Shown here: positions 45,227 through 54,400 of the stretch, piece after piece
Position numbering within the stretch: position 1 is the stretch's first letter
Layout: each line of letters starts with the position of its first letter
Assembly (NCBI RefSeq): GCF_004792655.1
Contig: NZ_SRZC01000005.1
Location: 99,424 to 163,423 of the forward strand
Source: Palleniella muris
Lineage (GTDB): Bacteria; Bacteroidota; Bacteroidia; Bacteroidales; Bacteroidaceae
DNA: 64,000 bases
Reading direction: 5' to 3'
Made by a program: the position numbers and the translations under genes
The notes under the pieces: generated by a model
Database searches by the model: none
What the model saw: only the letters and a program-made list of their open reading frames with translations
What the model was told of the DNA's origin: nothing

Positions 45227-46039
45227 TTACATCGCTGTCACATTGAATCCTCCGTCGACAACAGCCACTGTGCCGGTAACGAACTTCGCAGCGTCGGACA
45301 TGAGGTAGTGGATTGTTCCGCAGAGCTCTTCAGGTTCGCCCATGCGTGAGAACGGAGTCTGACGGATGACATCCTGACCGCGCTGAGTATAAGAGCCGTC
45401 AGGGTTGGTGAGCAGGGTGCGGTTCTGTTCTGTGATGAAGAAGCCCGGAGCAATTGCGTTTATGCGGATTCCCTCGCCAAACTTGCGTGCAGCCTCCTGT
45501 GCCAGCCAGCCCGTGAAGCTGTTGATGCCGCTCTTTGCTGCCGAGTAGCCGCAGACGCGTGTGATAGGACGGAATGCCGACATTGACGAGAAGTTGATGA
45601 CACTTCCCTTGCCCTGCTTGACCATAGGCTTGAGGAATATGCGTGTAGGGATTACTGTTCCGGTGAGGTTAAGGTTCAGCACCGCCTGGAACTGGTCAGG
45701 CTGCAGGTCGAAGAAGGTCTGGTCGGGTGCGATGACTGCTCCTGCCATGTTGCCTCCGGCAGCATTGAGGAGAGTGTCCACCTTGCCGTATTTCTCCACA
45801 ATATAGTCACAGGCAGCCTGCACAGCCTCCTCGTTCATGACGTCCATCTTCACGAACTCGCATGCGCCTCCTGCGCTTTGGATGTCAGCGACAATCTCAT
45901 TGCCGACTTCCTCCTTGCGTCCGCCGATGATTACTTTTGCACCTTCGAGTGCCAGATACTTTGCTATGCAGCGGCCGAGGATGCCCGTTCCGCCGGTGAT
46001 GACTACAACGTAGTCCTTGATGTTGAAAAGGTTTGCCAT
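45227..46039 (-). CDS. SDR oxidoreductase, probable D-mannonate oxidoreductase (fructuronate reductase)
   Basis: A 270-residue classical short-chain dehydrogenase. The cofactor motif TGxxxGxG appears as ITGGTGILGR near residue 15, the NAG-like structural motif as LNAAGGNMAG, and the active site as S-x(12)-YxxxK with FSSMSAFRP and YSAAKSG. The end VTGTVAVVDGGFNVTAM is usual. In Bacteroidetes such SDR genes next to uxuA replace the long-chain UxuB enzyme and reduce fructuronate to mannonate; kduD-like activity is the alternative. Operon position with uxuA supports the first reading. Confidence 0.85.
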   Translation of the reverse strand: MANLFNIKDYVVVITGGTGILGRCIAKYLALEGAKVIIGGRKEEVGNEIVADIQSAGGACEFVKMDVMNEEAVQAACDYIVEKYGKVDTLLNAAGGNMAGAVIAPDQTFFDLQPDQFQAVLNLNLTGTVIPTRIFLKPMVKQGKGSVINFSSMSAFRPITRVCGYSAAKSGINSFTGWLAQEAARKFGEGIRINAIAPGFFITEQNRTLLTNPDGSYTQRGQDVIRQTPFSRMGEPEELCGTIHYLMSDAAKFVTGTVAVVDGGFNVTAM

Positions 46040-46075
46040 TGTATTATATTTTGGGTTATGGTTTTGGGGTTTCTG

Positions 46076-46165
46076 ACAATTTTGTCAATGGTGACAGTAG
46101 TGTCAGTATTGTCCGTGATGTCAGTACTGACAATATTGACATAACTGACAGTACTGACCAATTTT
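46076..46165. repeat. 9-bp tandem array between cysS and SDR genes
   Basis: Ten consecutive 9-base units run from ACAATTTTG through TCAATGGTG, ACAGTAGTG, TCAGTATTG, TCCGTGATG, TCAGTACTG, ACAATATTG, ACATAACTG and ACAGTACTG to ACCAATTTT. The phase is never lost. The array ends at the stop codon of cysS. Confidence 0.92.
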
Positions 46166-47652
46166 TATATCGACCAAACTGCGCCGTCGGCAGTGTCCTT
46201 GATGACGAATCCTGCCTCCTGAAGCTCATCGCGAAGGCGGTCGGATGTCGCCCAGTCCTTCTCCGCCTTGGCCTTGGCGCGCATTTCGAGCACCATGTCC
46301 ACGGCTTTTCCGAACGCTTTCTCCTTTGTAGGGTCGGCACTGCCCTCGGCAGGTTTCAGCCCGAGGAGGTCTTCTATCCACAGGTGCATTGTCTCTGAGA
46401 GTTTCTGCAGGTCGTCGGCAGAGATTTTTGCCTTGCGGTCGACAAGGATGTTCACCTGTCGGCATGCCTCGAAGAGGAGCGAAATGACCTCCGGAGTCTG
46501 CATATCGTCGTTCATTGCGTCATAGAGTCGCTGCGGAAGCTCTTCCACAAATTTCTGAATCTCAGGCAGAGAACCCTTTGCTGGCTGTATGCGCATAAGG
46601 TCTTTGAGACCCGACTGCAGACGCTCAAGACCCTTTTCCGCCGCTATCAGAGCGTCGTTGGAGAAGTCCACCGTGCCGCGATAGTGTGCGGAGAGGATGA
46701 AGAAGCGTATCGTCAGCGGTGCGAAAGGCTGCGAGAGAAGTTCGTGATTGCCTGTGAAGAACTGGTCAAGCGTGATGAAATTGTTGTACGACTTTCCCAT
46801 TTTCTTGCCGTTTATGGTAATCATGTTGTTGTGCATCCAGTACTTCACCGCCGGATGTCCCATGGAAGCCTGCGCCTGGGCAATCTCACACTCATGGTGA
46901 GGGAACACGAGGTCCATGCCGCCTCCGTGTATGTCGAACTCGTCACCGAGATATTTCCTTCCCATTGCGGTGCACTCACAGTGCCAGCCCGGGAAGCCGT
47001 CAGACCATGGAGAAGGCCAGCGCATGATGTGTTCCGGCTGCGCCATCTTCCAAAGGGCGAAGTCTGCCTGGTTCTTTTTCTCACCCACGCCGCCGAGATT
47101 CTCACGGCTTGCGTCCTTGACGTTCTCGAGAGAACGGCCGGAGAGTATGCCATACTTGAAGTCCTTGTTGTACTTTTCGATGTCAAAGTACACGGAGCCG
47201 TTGCTGACATACGCATATCCGTTGTCGAGAATCTGCTGCACAAGCTGCTGCTGCTCAATGATATGCCCCGTGGCATGTGGCTCGATTGACGGCGGAAGCA
47301 CATTGAGTTTCTCCATCGCAGAGTTGAAACGGCGGGTGTAGTACTGTGCAATCTCCATCGGTTCAAGCTGCTCTAAGCGTGCTTTTTTTGCTATTTTGTC
47401 CTCGCCCTCGTCAGCATCATGCTCGAGATGTCCCACATCCGTGATGTTGCGGACATAGCGCACCTTATAGCCGAGGTGCTTCAGGTAGCGGAAAAGGATG
47501 TCGAAAGTTATCGCCGGACGTGCATGTCCGAGATGCGCATCGCCGTAGACAGTAGGTCCGCAGACATACATTCCCACATTCGGGGCATGGAGCGGCTCGA
47601 AGCGTTCCTTCTGCCTGTGGAGCGTATTGTAAATGAGAAGAGTCTGGTTCAT
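46165..47652 (-). CDS. cysS: Cysteinyl-tRNA synthetase
   Basis: A 495-residue class I aminoacyl-tRNA synthetase that charges tRNA-Cys. The HIGH motif is in [17 protein letters not shown] near residue 40, the zinc-ligand region includes [10 protein letters not shown] and [11 protein letters not shown], and the KMSKS loop is [16 protein letters not shown], with M-G replacing M-S. The C-terminal helical DALR-like domain and anticodon part ([20 protein letters not shown]) are complete. A -7 box at 47768-47775 lies 116 bases upstream. It may be co-transcribed with the SDR and uxuA genes. Confidence 0.96.
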   Translation of the reverse strand: MNQTLLIYNTLHRQKERFEPLHAPNVGMYVCGPTVYGDAHLGHARPAITFDILFRYLKHLGYKVRYVRNITDVGHLEHDADEGEDKIAKKARLEQLEPMEIAQYYTRRFNSAMEKLNVLPPSIEPHATGHIIEQQQLVQQILDNGYAYVSNGSVYFDIEKYNKDFKYGILSGRSLENVKDASRENLGGVGEKKNQADFALWKMAQPEHIMRWPSPWSDGFPGWHCECTAMGRKYLGDEFDIHGGGMDLVFPHHECEIAQAQASMGHPAVKYWMHNNMITINGKKMGKSYNNFITLDQFFTGNHELLSQPFAPLTIRFFILSAHYRGTVDFSNDALIAAEKGLERLQSGLKDLMRIQPAKGSLPEIQKFVEELPQRLYDAMNDDMQTPEVISLLFEACRQVNILVDRKAKISADDLQKLSETMHLWIEDLLGLKPAEGSADPTKEKAFGKAVDMVLEMRAKAKAEKDWATSDRLRDELQEAGFVIKDTADGAVWSI

Positions 47653-47767
47653 TGTATGATAGTTGTTGTTTCTTGCTGTTAAACGCGGCTTGTCACACGA
47701 CCGTCGCGATGCTTTCGCACACCAACGGCAACCGGGACAGTCAAGCCTGTTTATATTATATTAAGTG

Positions 47768-47827
47768 CAAAGTTACATAATTTCTCTGTAAAAAGTTCAT
47801 AGATTGTAAAAAAAATGTGTAACTTTG
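47768..47827. promoter_or_regulatory. Divergent promoter pair of cysS and the CoA-transferase gene
   Basis: TAACTTTGC occurs in both directions: on the minus strand at 47775-47767 facing cysS, and on the plus strand at 47820-47828 facing the CoA-transferase gene. The two -7 boxes, with flanking TGTAACTTTGCAC, form a 44-base-spaced inverted repeat. Both genes therefore share one control region. Confidence 0.65.
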
Positions 47828-47863
47828 CACAAAAATTCAAACATAACGCATCATTATAAAGAC

Positions 47864-49369
47864 ATGGCTTATACAAGACTTACTGCCTTAGAGGCAGCAC
47901 AAATCATCAAGAATGGTGACACACTGGGACTCTCCGGCTTCACTCCGGCAGGCGCTCCGAAGGCTGTCACGAAAGAGCTTGCTGCCATTGCCGAGGCAGA
48001 ACATGCTGCAGGACGCGAGTTCAAGGTAAACCTTTTCACGGGAGCTTCCACAGGACAGAGCACCGACGGTGTGCTCTCCCTTGCCAAAGCGATAGGCTAC
48101 CGTGCGCCATACACCACAAACAGCGAATTCCGCAAGTGTGTGAACTGTGGTGAGATACGCTACAACGACATACACCTCAGCCACATGGCACAGGAGGTGC
48201 GCTACGGATTCATGGGCAAAGTGGACATCGCTATCCTCGAGGTCTGCGCCATCGAGGAGGGAGAATCCACTTGCAAGGCTTATCTCACCTCGGCAGGAGG
48301 CATCTCACCGACAGTGGCACGCCTTGCCGACAAGGTGATTCTGGAACTCAACTCCTTCCACCATCCGGAGGCAGGTCTGCTCCATGATGTCTATGAGCCT
48401 CTCGATCCGCCTTACCGCGAGCCTATCATGATAAAGAATGTGACCGACCGTGTCGGCAAGACTTATGTCGAAATCGACGCCAAGAAGATTGTCGGCGTGG
48501 TGGAATGCAACATCCCTGACGAGGCGCGCGGCTTCAAGGGCGAGGATCCTGTGACGACACAGATAGGACGCAACGTGGCGCAGTTCCTTGTGAACGACAT
48601 GAAGCGCGGCATCATTCCGCCGGAGTTCCTCCCTCTGCAGTCAGGTGTGGGCACAACGGCCAACGCCATTCTCGCCGCTCTCGGACAGGATCCTGCCGTC
48701 CCTAATTTCAACATCTATACTGAGGTGCTGCAGGATGCCATCGTCCCAATGCTTCTCGAAGGACGCGTGAAGGAGGCCTCTACATGCTCTCTTTCTGTCA
48801 CAAACGAGTGCCTGAAGCAGGTTTATGACAACCTTGACTTCCTCAAGCAGCACCTTGTACTCCGTCCTTCAGAGATAAGCAACTCACCGGAGGTCATCCG
48901 CCGACTGGGAGTAATCGCCATAAACACAGCCATCGAGGTGGACATTTTCGGCAATGCCAACTCCACACACATATCGGGAACAAAGATGATGAACGGCATC
49001 GGCGGCTCAGGCGACTTCGAGCGCAACGCTTATATCTCAATCTTCACTTGTGCATCTACGGCAAAAGGTGGCGTAATCTCTGCCATTGTGCCGTTCTGCT
49101 CTCACCTCGACCACACGGAGCATGATGTCAATGTCATCGTGACAGAGCAGGGTGTGGCTGACCTTCGTGGAAAGTCGCCTATGCAGCGCGCTCACGAAAT
49201 CATCGAGAACTGTGCTCATCCGGACTACCGCCCGTTGCTCCGCGAATACCTGAAGATTGCTTGTGGCGGACAGACTCACCACAATCTCCCTGCTGCATTC
49301 GCTATGCACGACACTCTGCAGCGTAAGGGCGACATGCACCTCACAGACTTCTCTGAGTACATGAAATAA
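47864..49369 (+). CDS. Acetyl-CoA hydrolase/succinyl-CoA:acetate CoA-transferase family protein
   Basis: From ATG 47864 (MAYTRLTALEAAQIIKNGDT) the protein has 501 residues. Conserved features are LSGFTPAGAPKAVTKEL, GASTGQSTDGVL, the active-site YTEVLQDAIVPML with the CoA-binding glutamate, GTKMMNGIGGSGDFERNAYI and FCSHLDHTEHDVNVIVTEQG. Such enzymes move CoA between succinate, acetate or propionate, which fits succinate- and acetate-forming fermentation. The upstream ATG at 47825 is rejected because it lies within the -7 box at 47820-47827. Confidence 0.92.
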   Translation: MAYTRLTALEAAQIIKNGDTLGLSGFTPAGAPKAVTKELAAIAEAEHAAGREFKVNLFTGASTGQSTDGVLSLAKAIGYRAPYTTNSEFRKCVNCGEIRYNDIHLSHMAQEVRYGFMGKVDIAILEVCAIEEGESTCKAYLTSAGGISPTVARLADKVILELNSFHHPEAGLLHDVYEPLDPPYREPIMIKNVTDRVGKTYVEIDAKKIVGVVECNIPDEARGFKGEDPVTTQIGRNVAQFLVNDMKRGIIPPEFLPLQSGVGTTANAILAALGQDPAVPNFNIYTEVLQDAIVPMLLEGRVKEASTCSLSVTNECLKQVYDNLDFLKQHLVLRPSEISNSPEVIRRLGVIAINTAIEVDIFGNANSTHISGTKMMNGIGGSGDFERNAYISIFTCASTAKGGVISAIVPFCSHLDHTEHDVNVIVTEQGVADLRGKSPMQRAHEIIENCAHPDYRPLLREYLKIACGGQTHHNLPAAFAMHDTLQRKGDMHLTDFSEYMK

Positions 49370-49391
49370 GGTTTTTAGGAGGCTTTCTTTA

Positions 49392-49495
49392 TCAGTATTG
49401 GCAGTACAGACAATAGTTCAATAATGACATAACTGACAATATTGACAAAACACCGTCAGTACTGACACAACTTCAATACTGACATTACTGACCAA
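49392..49495. repeat. 9-bp tandem array after the CoA-transferase gene
   Basis: About eleven units of the same type follow one another: TCAGTATTG, GCAGTACAG, ACAATAGTT, CAATAATG, ACATAACTG, ACAATATTG, a longer ACAAAACACCG, TCAGTACTG, ACACAACTT, CAATACTG, ACATTACTG. Two units have 8 bases and one has 11. The array fills the gap to the C1 peptidase gene. Confidence 0.88.
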
Positions 49496-49513
49496 TCCCC
49501 ACAACCTGACCCG

Positions 49514-50578
49514 ATGAAAAGAATATGTCTCTACATATTGTCAGCACTCGTTCTTGCCTCCTGCGGCAGGAGCGAGTGCTCTTCGCATAGGGATGACAAT
49601 ACCAAAAGCTCCATCGCCTTCAAGAAAGACATCATCCTTCCCACCACACCGGTAAAGGATCAGGGTACCACAGACTTATGCTGGATTTACGCCATGCTTG
49701 CCACAATCGAGACCGACCGCCTTGCACAAGGGGACTCCGTGAACCTTTCTCCATTGTGGCTGGCAAGGAAAAGCCTTGAAGAACAGGCGACAACAACTTA
49801 CCTCAAAGGGACGGAAATCTCATTGAGGGGCACACTCCCCGAAGCGATGCGCCTGCTTGATACCTACGGCATAGTGGCATGGGACGCGTACCATGGCAAT
49901 TCCGGTGTCGCATCACGTGCCGAAGCGCGTCGCATTGACCGCATGGCAAGGATGTTCTCCAACAATAACAGAGGACTGGAAAGCCTTCAAGAAACCGTCG
50001 GAGGCTCTCTTGACGACTCCCTCGGCCCTACTCCGCGCAATGTCTTCATGTTCGGAATGGAGTACACTCCGCCGGAGTTCGCCCGCAGCCTCTGCCTTCC
50101 CGGCGATTGGATGGCTTACACATCATTCACCCACCACCCCTTCCACCGCCCTTTCGCCGTAGAGGTTCCCGACAACAGACAGGGGCATGAAGCCATGAAC
50201 GTGCCAATAGGCGAACTGCTTGCCATGACCGCCGAAAGCCTGAAGAACGGGCATCCCGTGGCATGGGAAGGGTGCATGGCATTCATGGACGACGGGAAAG
50301 ACAAGAGGAAAAGCTTCGCAGAAAACAAGAAAGGCTCATGGAATGTCACTCCAAACGACACCGCCTCATTGCAAAAGAAACGCCAGCGACTGTTTGAAAG
50401 CCACCGCCTTACGGACGACCATGCCATGGCTATCGTCGGCATGGGACACACAAAGGACGGACAACGGCTGTTCATCCTCAAGAACTCATGGGGAGAAGAC
50501 TTCGGCAACAAGGGCTTTGCCGTCATGACAGAACGCCAATTCGCACTATGCACCATAATGATAATGCTACGGAAATGA
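49514..50578 (+). CDS. C1 family cysteine peptidase lipoprotein
   Basis: A 354-residue lipoprotein: the signal peptide ends in the lipobox LASC (C17). The papain-like catalytic set is visible as the oxyanion glutamine and nucleophile in PVKDQGTTDLCWIYAM (Q50, C56), the histidine in DDHAMAIVGMGH (H303) and the asparagine in LKNSWGEDFGNKG (N324). The wide spacing fits the bleomycin hydrolase/aminopeptidase C (C1B) group. It probably acts in the periplasm or at the outer membrane, trimming peptides. Its stop overlaps the start of the DUF3108 gene by 4 bases (ATGA). Confidence 0.9.
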   Translation: MKRICLYILSALVLASCGRSECSSHRDDNTKSSIAFKKDIILPTTPVKDQGTTDLCWIYAMLATIETDRLAQGDSVNLSPLWLARKSLEEQATTTYLKGTEISLRGTLPEAMRLLDTYGIVAWDAYHGNSGVASRAEARRIDRMARMFSNNNRGLESLQETVGGSLDDSLGPTPRNVFMFGMEYTPPEFARSLCLPGDWMAYTSFTHHPFHRPFAVEVPDNRQGHEAMNVPIGELLAMTAESLKNGHPVAWEGCMAFMDDGKDKRKSFAENKKGSWNVTPNDTASLQKKRQRLFESHRLTDDHAMAIVGMGHTKDGQRLFILKNSWGEDFGNKGFAVMTERQFALCTIMIMLRK

Positions 50579-51354
50579 AAAAATCAGTTCTCATAATCAT
50601 CACCTTCCTCCACTCATTGTTCGGCAATGCACAAGCATTCCAGGGAGGAGAGACCTTGGAGTACAAGATGTACTTCAACTGGCAGTTCGTATGGCTCACC
50701 GCCGGAACGGCAACAATGACAATCCAAGAACGCGAATACAAAGGGAAAAAGGCGTTCCGATGCGCCCTAACGACACGCAGCAGCCAGAAGATTGACCGCT
50801 ATTTCCGTATGCGCGACACACTCCTCTGCTACACCACACCCGAATGCCTGCCGCTCTACTACCGCAAAGGGGCAAGCGAGGGCAAGAGGTACTATGTTGA
50901 CGAACTATTCTACAACTACGACAACGGCGTGCATGTAATCATGAAGGAACTGACCTCGCGCGGAGAACGCCTGCAGCAGGAGCGCCGCTTCCAGAAGCCT
51001 GTCTACGACATGCTCGCCATCTTCCTCAAAGCGCGCAACTACAACACCAACGGCTGGAAGAAAGGATACACCATCGTCTTCCCCATCGCTGACGGCGGCG
51101 GGGTGAAGAACGCCAAGATAAAGTACCTCGGAAACAAGACCGTCAAGGCGGATGACGGCAACAAATACAACTGCCTCCAACTCGCCTACATCGAGCCAGA
51201 AGGCAAGAAAGAGAAGGAGATTGTCCGCTTCTTCGTCACCGACGACAAGAACCATGTCCCCATACGCCTTGACCTCCACCTCAATTTCGGCAGTGCCAAG
51301 GCTTTCCTCAAAACCATGAAGGGCGTCAAGAACCCTGTGACGGCAAAGCTGTGA
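50575..51354 (+). CDS. DUF3108 exported protein
   Basis: From ATG 50575 (signal peptide SVLIIITFLHSLFGNAQA) the protein has 259 residues. GETLEYKMYFNWQFVWLTAG, TATMTIQEREYKGKKAFRCA and YRKGASEGKRYYVDELFYNY are typical of DUF3108, a periplasmic beta-rich family of unknown function. Translation is coupled to the C1 peptidase gene, so they likely work together in the envelope. The longer frame from 50488 lies within the peptidase gene and is rejected. Confidence 0.88.
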   Translation: MKKSVLIIITFLHSLFGNAQAFQGGETLEYKMYFNWQFVWLTAGTATMTIQEREYKGKKAFRCALTTRSSQKIDRYFRMRDTLLCYTTPECLPLYYRKGASEGKRYYVDELFYNYDNGVHVIMKELTSRGERLQQERRFQKPVYDMLAIFLKARNYNTNGWKKGYTIVFPIADGGGVKNAKIKYLGNKTVKADDGNKYNCLQLAYIEPEGKKEKEIVRFFVTDDKNHVPIRLDLHLNFGSAKAFLKTMKGVKNPVTAKL

Positions 51355-51458
51355 CAACTCCTATCCGGCAACAAAGCCAAAGTGATGTTCATACAAACCC
51401 TTCACGGTATACCACGAAGAAACTGACAATATAATATCAATAAACCCTCCATAACACA

Positions 51459-54400
51459 TCATCTGCCACGTGACAATTTCAAGTCTGACAAAAGGACTGC
51501 TGTCTCCGGCTCATCTTTTCCTGCATCTTTAGGTTTCCAAGCCACAACGAACCGCACAGAGGCAGACTCCACTTTATAGCCTTTGCGCTCCCATTCCAAA
51601 ACCGTGTTCTGCATCTTTTGTGAGAGTTTTGCAACATATTCTCCTGTTGAGGCACTGGCTAACATGAAATCCTTGTAGACCAAAGCATCCCCTCCTCTCA
51701 ACGCCAAAACCTCCTTTTTCCTGACTTTGAAGAAGCCGAGGAAAACATCTTTATGGGATAATTGCAGAATAACTTCATCAGGCATGCCATATTGTTGTTG
51801 GTCAATTATATATTTGTCTGTCTGCAGATGATTGAAGAAATTGCCATTGGTGTGTATGAAAAGCCTATTCTTTGCACGCGTCATTCCTACATAATATCTT
51901 CGCATAAGACTGTCATCTTTTGAATATCTGTCAGAGACAAGCATATATACGTCATCGAACTCCCTGCCTTTTGACTTATGTATTGTCGACACCACGACAT
52001 CTGCACCTGATATGTCACAAAAGTCTTCCACATCAGATTCAAAGACAAATTCCTTGAAATCAGTGAAATACTTTGCCTTATTGGTTTGTTCAAACTGCTC
52101 CAAGCAATTCCTTAATAATGCAAGACTTGTACTTCTTCCATAAGCATTAAAGGTTGCATTCTTGGCATCCTCCCACAATTCTTCCGTAATCAGTGGTGTC
52201 TTTATCCGCTTCCCTATGAATTTCAGGAAATACCTTACCTCTGCCATATTCACGAAACGCAAGCCGTCCATGGACTGTATCAGTTTGCTGTTCACACCAT
52301 ATTTCCGTAGAAGTGCAGTCACAATCACAGCTTCTTCATTCGTCTGAGTGAGCACACAGGCGGTTCCATTGGTTCTATGACTCAGTAGATTTTCTGCAAG
52401 TGGCTGATACATGAACATAGAGTCATGACATGTGACTTCCACCCATCCTTCTTCCTTTCTCATAGAGACAATGGGAGAGTTTTTTATCCTTCTCTTTATT
52501 GATTTCAGGAAACAGTTGGCAAAGTCCACAGGCTTCAAGGCACAGCGGTAGTTCTCTGTCATCTCAATGAATCTGCTTCCGTCCTCTTTGGTCAGGCAGT
52601 ACATATATTCAGATGCAGAACCACGGAACTCATAAATGTTCTGGTCATCATCTCCGACAGCTATGACACGCATTTCCTCGTTGTTGTCCATCAAAGCTTT
52701 CACCAAGGAATATTCCCCGACACTCATGTCCTGAGCCTCATCAATGACAAGCACTGACTTGCCAATTTTGTTCGGCTCCACTTCGCCCTGGGCAATCATC
52801 TCAGCAGCCTTCGCAACCACATCTTTTGCATCATCAAGATTGCCGATGCGTCCTAAGAGGTCAAAGCAATAGGAATGGAATGTCTTTATCTCGACAAAAT
52901 GGGCGGCGTTGCCTATCAATCCAATAAGTCTCTGCTTGAATTCTGTTGCGGCAGCCCTTGAAAATGTCAGCATGAGGAGTTGCTCATGCTTCACATCCTC
53001 CAAAAGCAGCAGGGAGGCAAGTTTATGGACAAGCACACGTGTTTTCCCACTTCCGGGACCTGCCGCTACAACGATACACCGTGAATCTTTGTCAGAAATA
53101 ATCTCCATTTGACATTTGGACAACTGCCCGAACAGCTGGTCATATTTCTGCGGTGTCAGGTTACGCTGTATCTCGCTTACTCTTTCCCCTTTGAAGTATT
53201 TTGAGACGAATTTCCTGTAATCCATCTGGAAATAGTCCTTGACATACTGCAATGCAGCATCGTAGTCCCTTACCATCAGGTTCGCATATTCGCCGACAAT
53301 ATGTATTTGTTGGATTTTCTGTTTATAGAACTCGTTGAGCATCCTATAATCATCCAACTTGTAGCGGGCTTTGTTGTCTTTTATCCTTTTGATGTTCATG
53401 GCATTGTAAAGGACAAGGAAACCGCCGTCCAGTTTCAGAGCACCGATTTTTGACAAATAGAGGAGAGCCTCTTCAACGTCTTTAAGGTGGATTTCGTCAG
53501 AACTATTAAAAAGTGACAAGGAATGTTCCTTTATATTGTCAAGAAGCTCTATGACAGAAAATTGCACGGACTTGTTTTCCGAACCGCCCTTTTCCCTCTC
53601 CAAGGCAATGCCATACAGCCATTCTATTGCAAACCGGCTTATCTCCAAACGCTTTTCAAACCGCTTTATCGTTGCTTCGGAATTGGCAAGGCGTAGTATC
53701 TCCATATTGTTTGCAGCATCCTCCTTTTTGCGTGTATAGCCTTTGATTGTAAGGAAATAGAGCAATGTACGGATATCTTTCTCTTTGGATGTGCCTATGC
53801 CGGCATTCACGGCATTGTCATTCAGTTGCTTACATGAGATGCGCAATGACTCGTCAGGAATGCTGCCAAGTATGTATTGTTCAAGCCTTGCAAAGCGTTC
53901 AAGGAGCATCCGTGACTTTCGTTCTGTATCTCCGGCATCCAGCAGATAGGCTGATATGTCCTTGCTGTCGGCAAGTATCCCCTCCAGCCTCATCCTCTCC
54001 ACAACGGAGATTACATCCCTTTTGCTTAGCCCGAGGATGTCCGCAAGATAATCTATGCGCGACTCGGCTTCCGAATCTTGGGCTTTGGCAATATGCTTTT
54101 GTGTAATCAGCGACTTTATTATTCTGACGGATTTCTCAATCTCCTCACTGTCAAAGAGCCGTGACTCCGAAATCCTCTTGCGTGCTTCGTCCATGTTCTT
54201 CACCGTGATTCCTGTGGCATAGACATGTGGCACATTGTTTCCTCTCACCAAATATCCGCTTCGCTCCAGTGCTGCCAATGCTGTGCGGACACGCGTCTCA
54301 ATGTCGGAAACGGAATCATCCCAACCTGCCTGACGTGCAATCTCAAGCGCCGAGCAACTGACATTCATGCGTTGCTTGGTAAGGACTTTCACAGCCTTCC

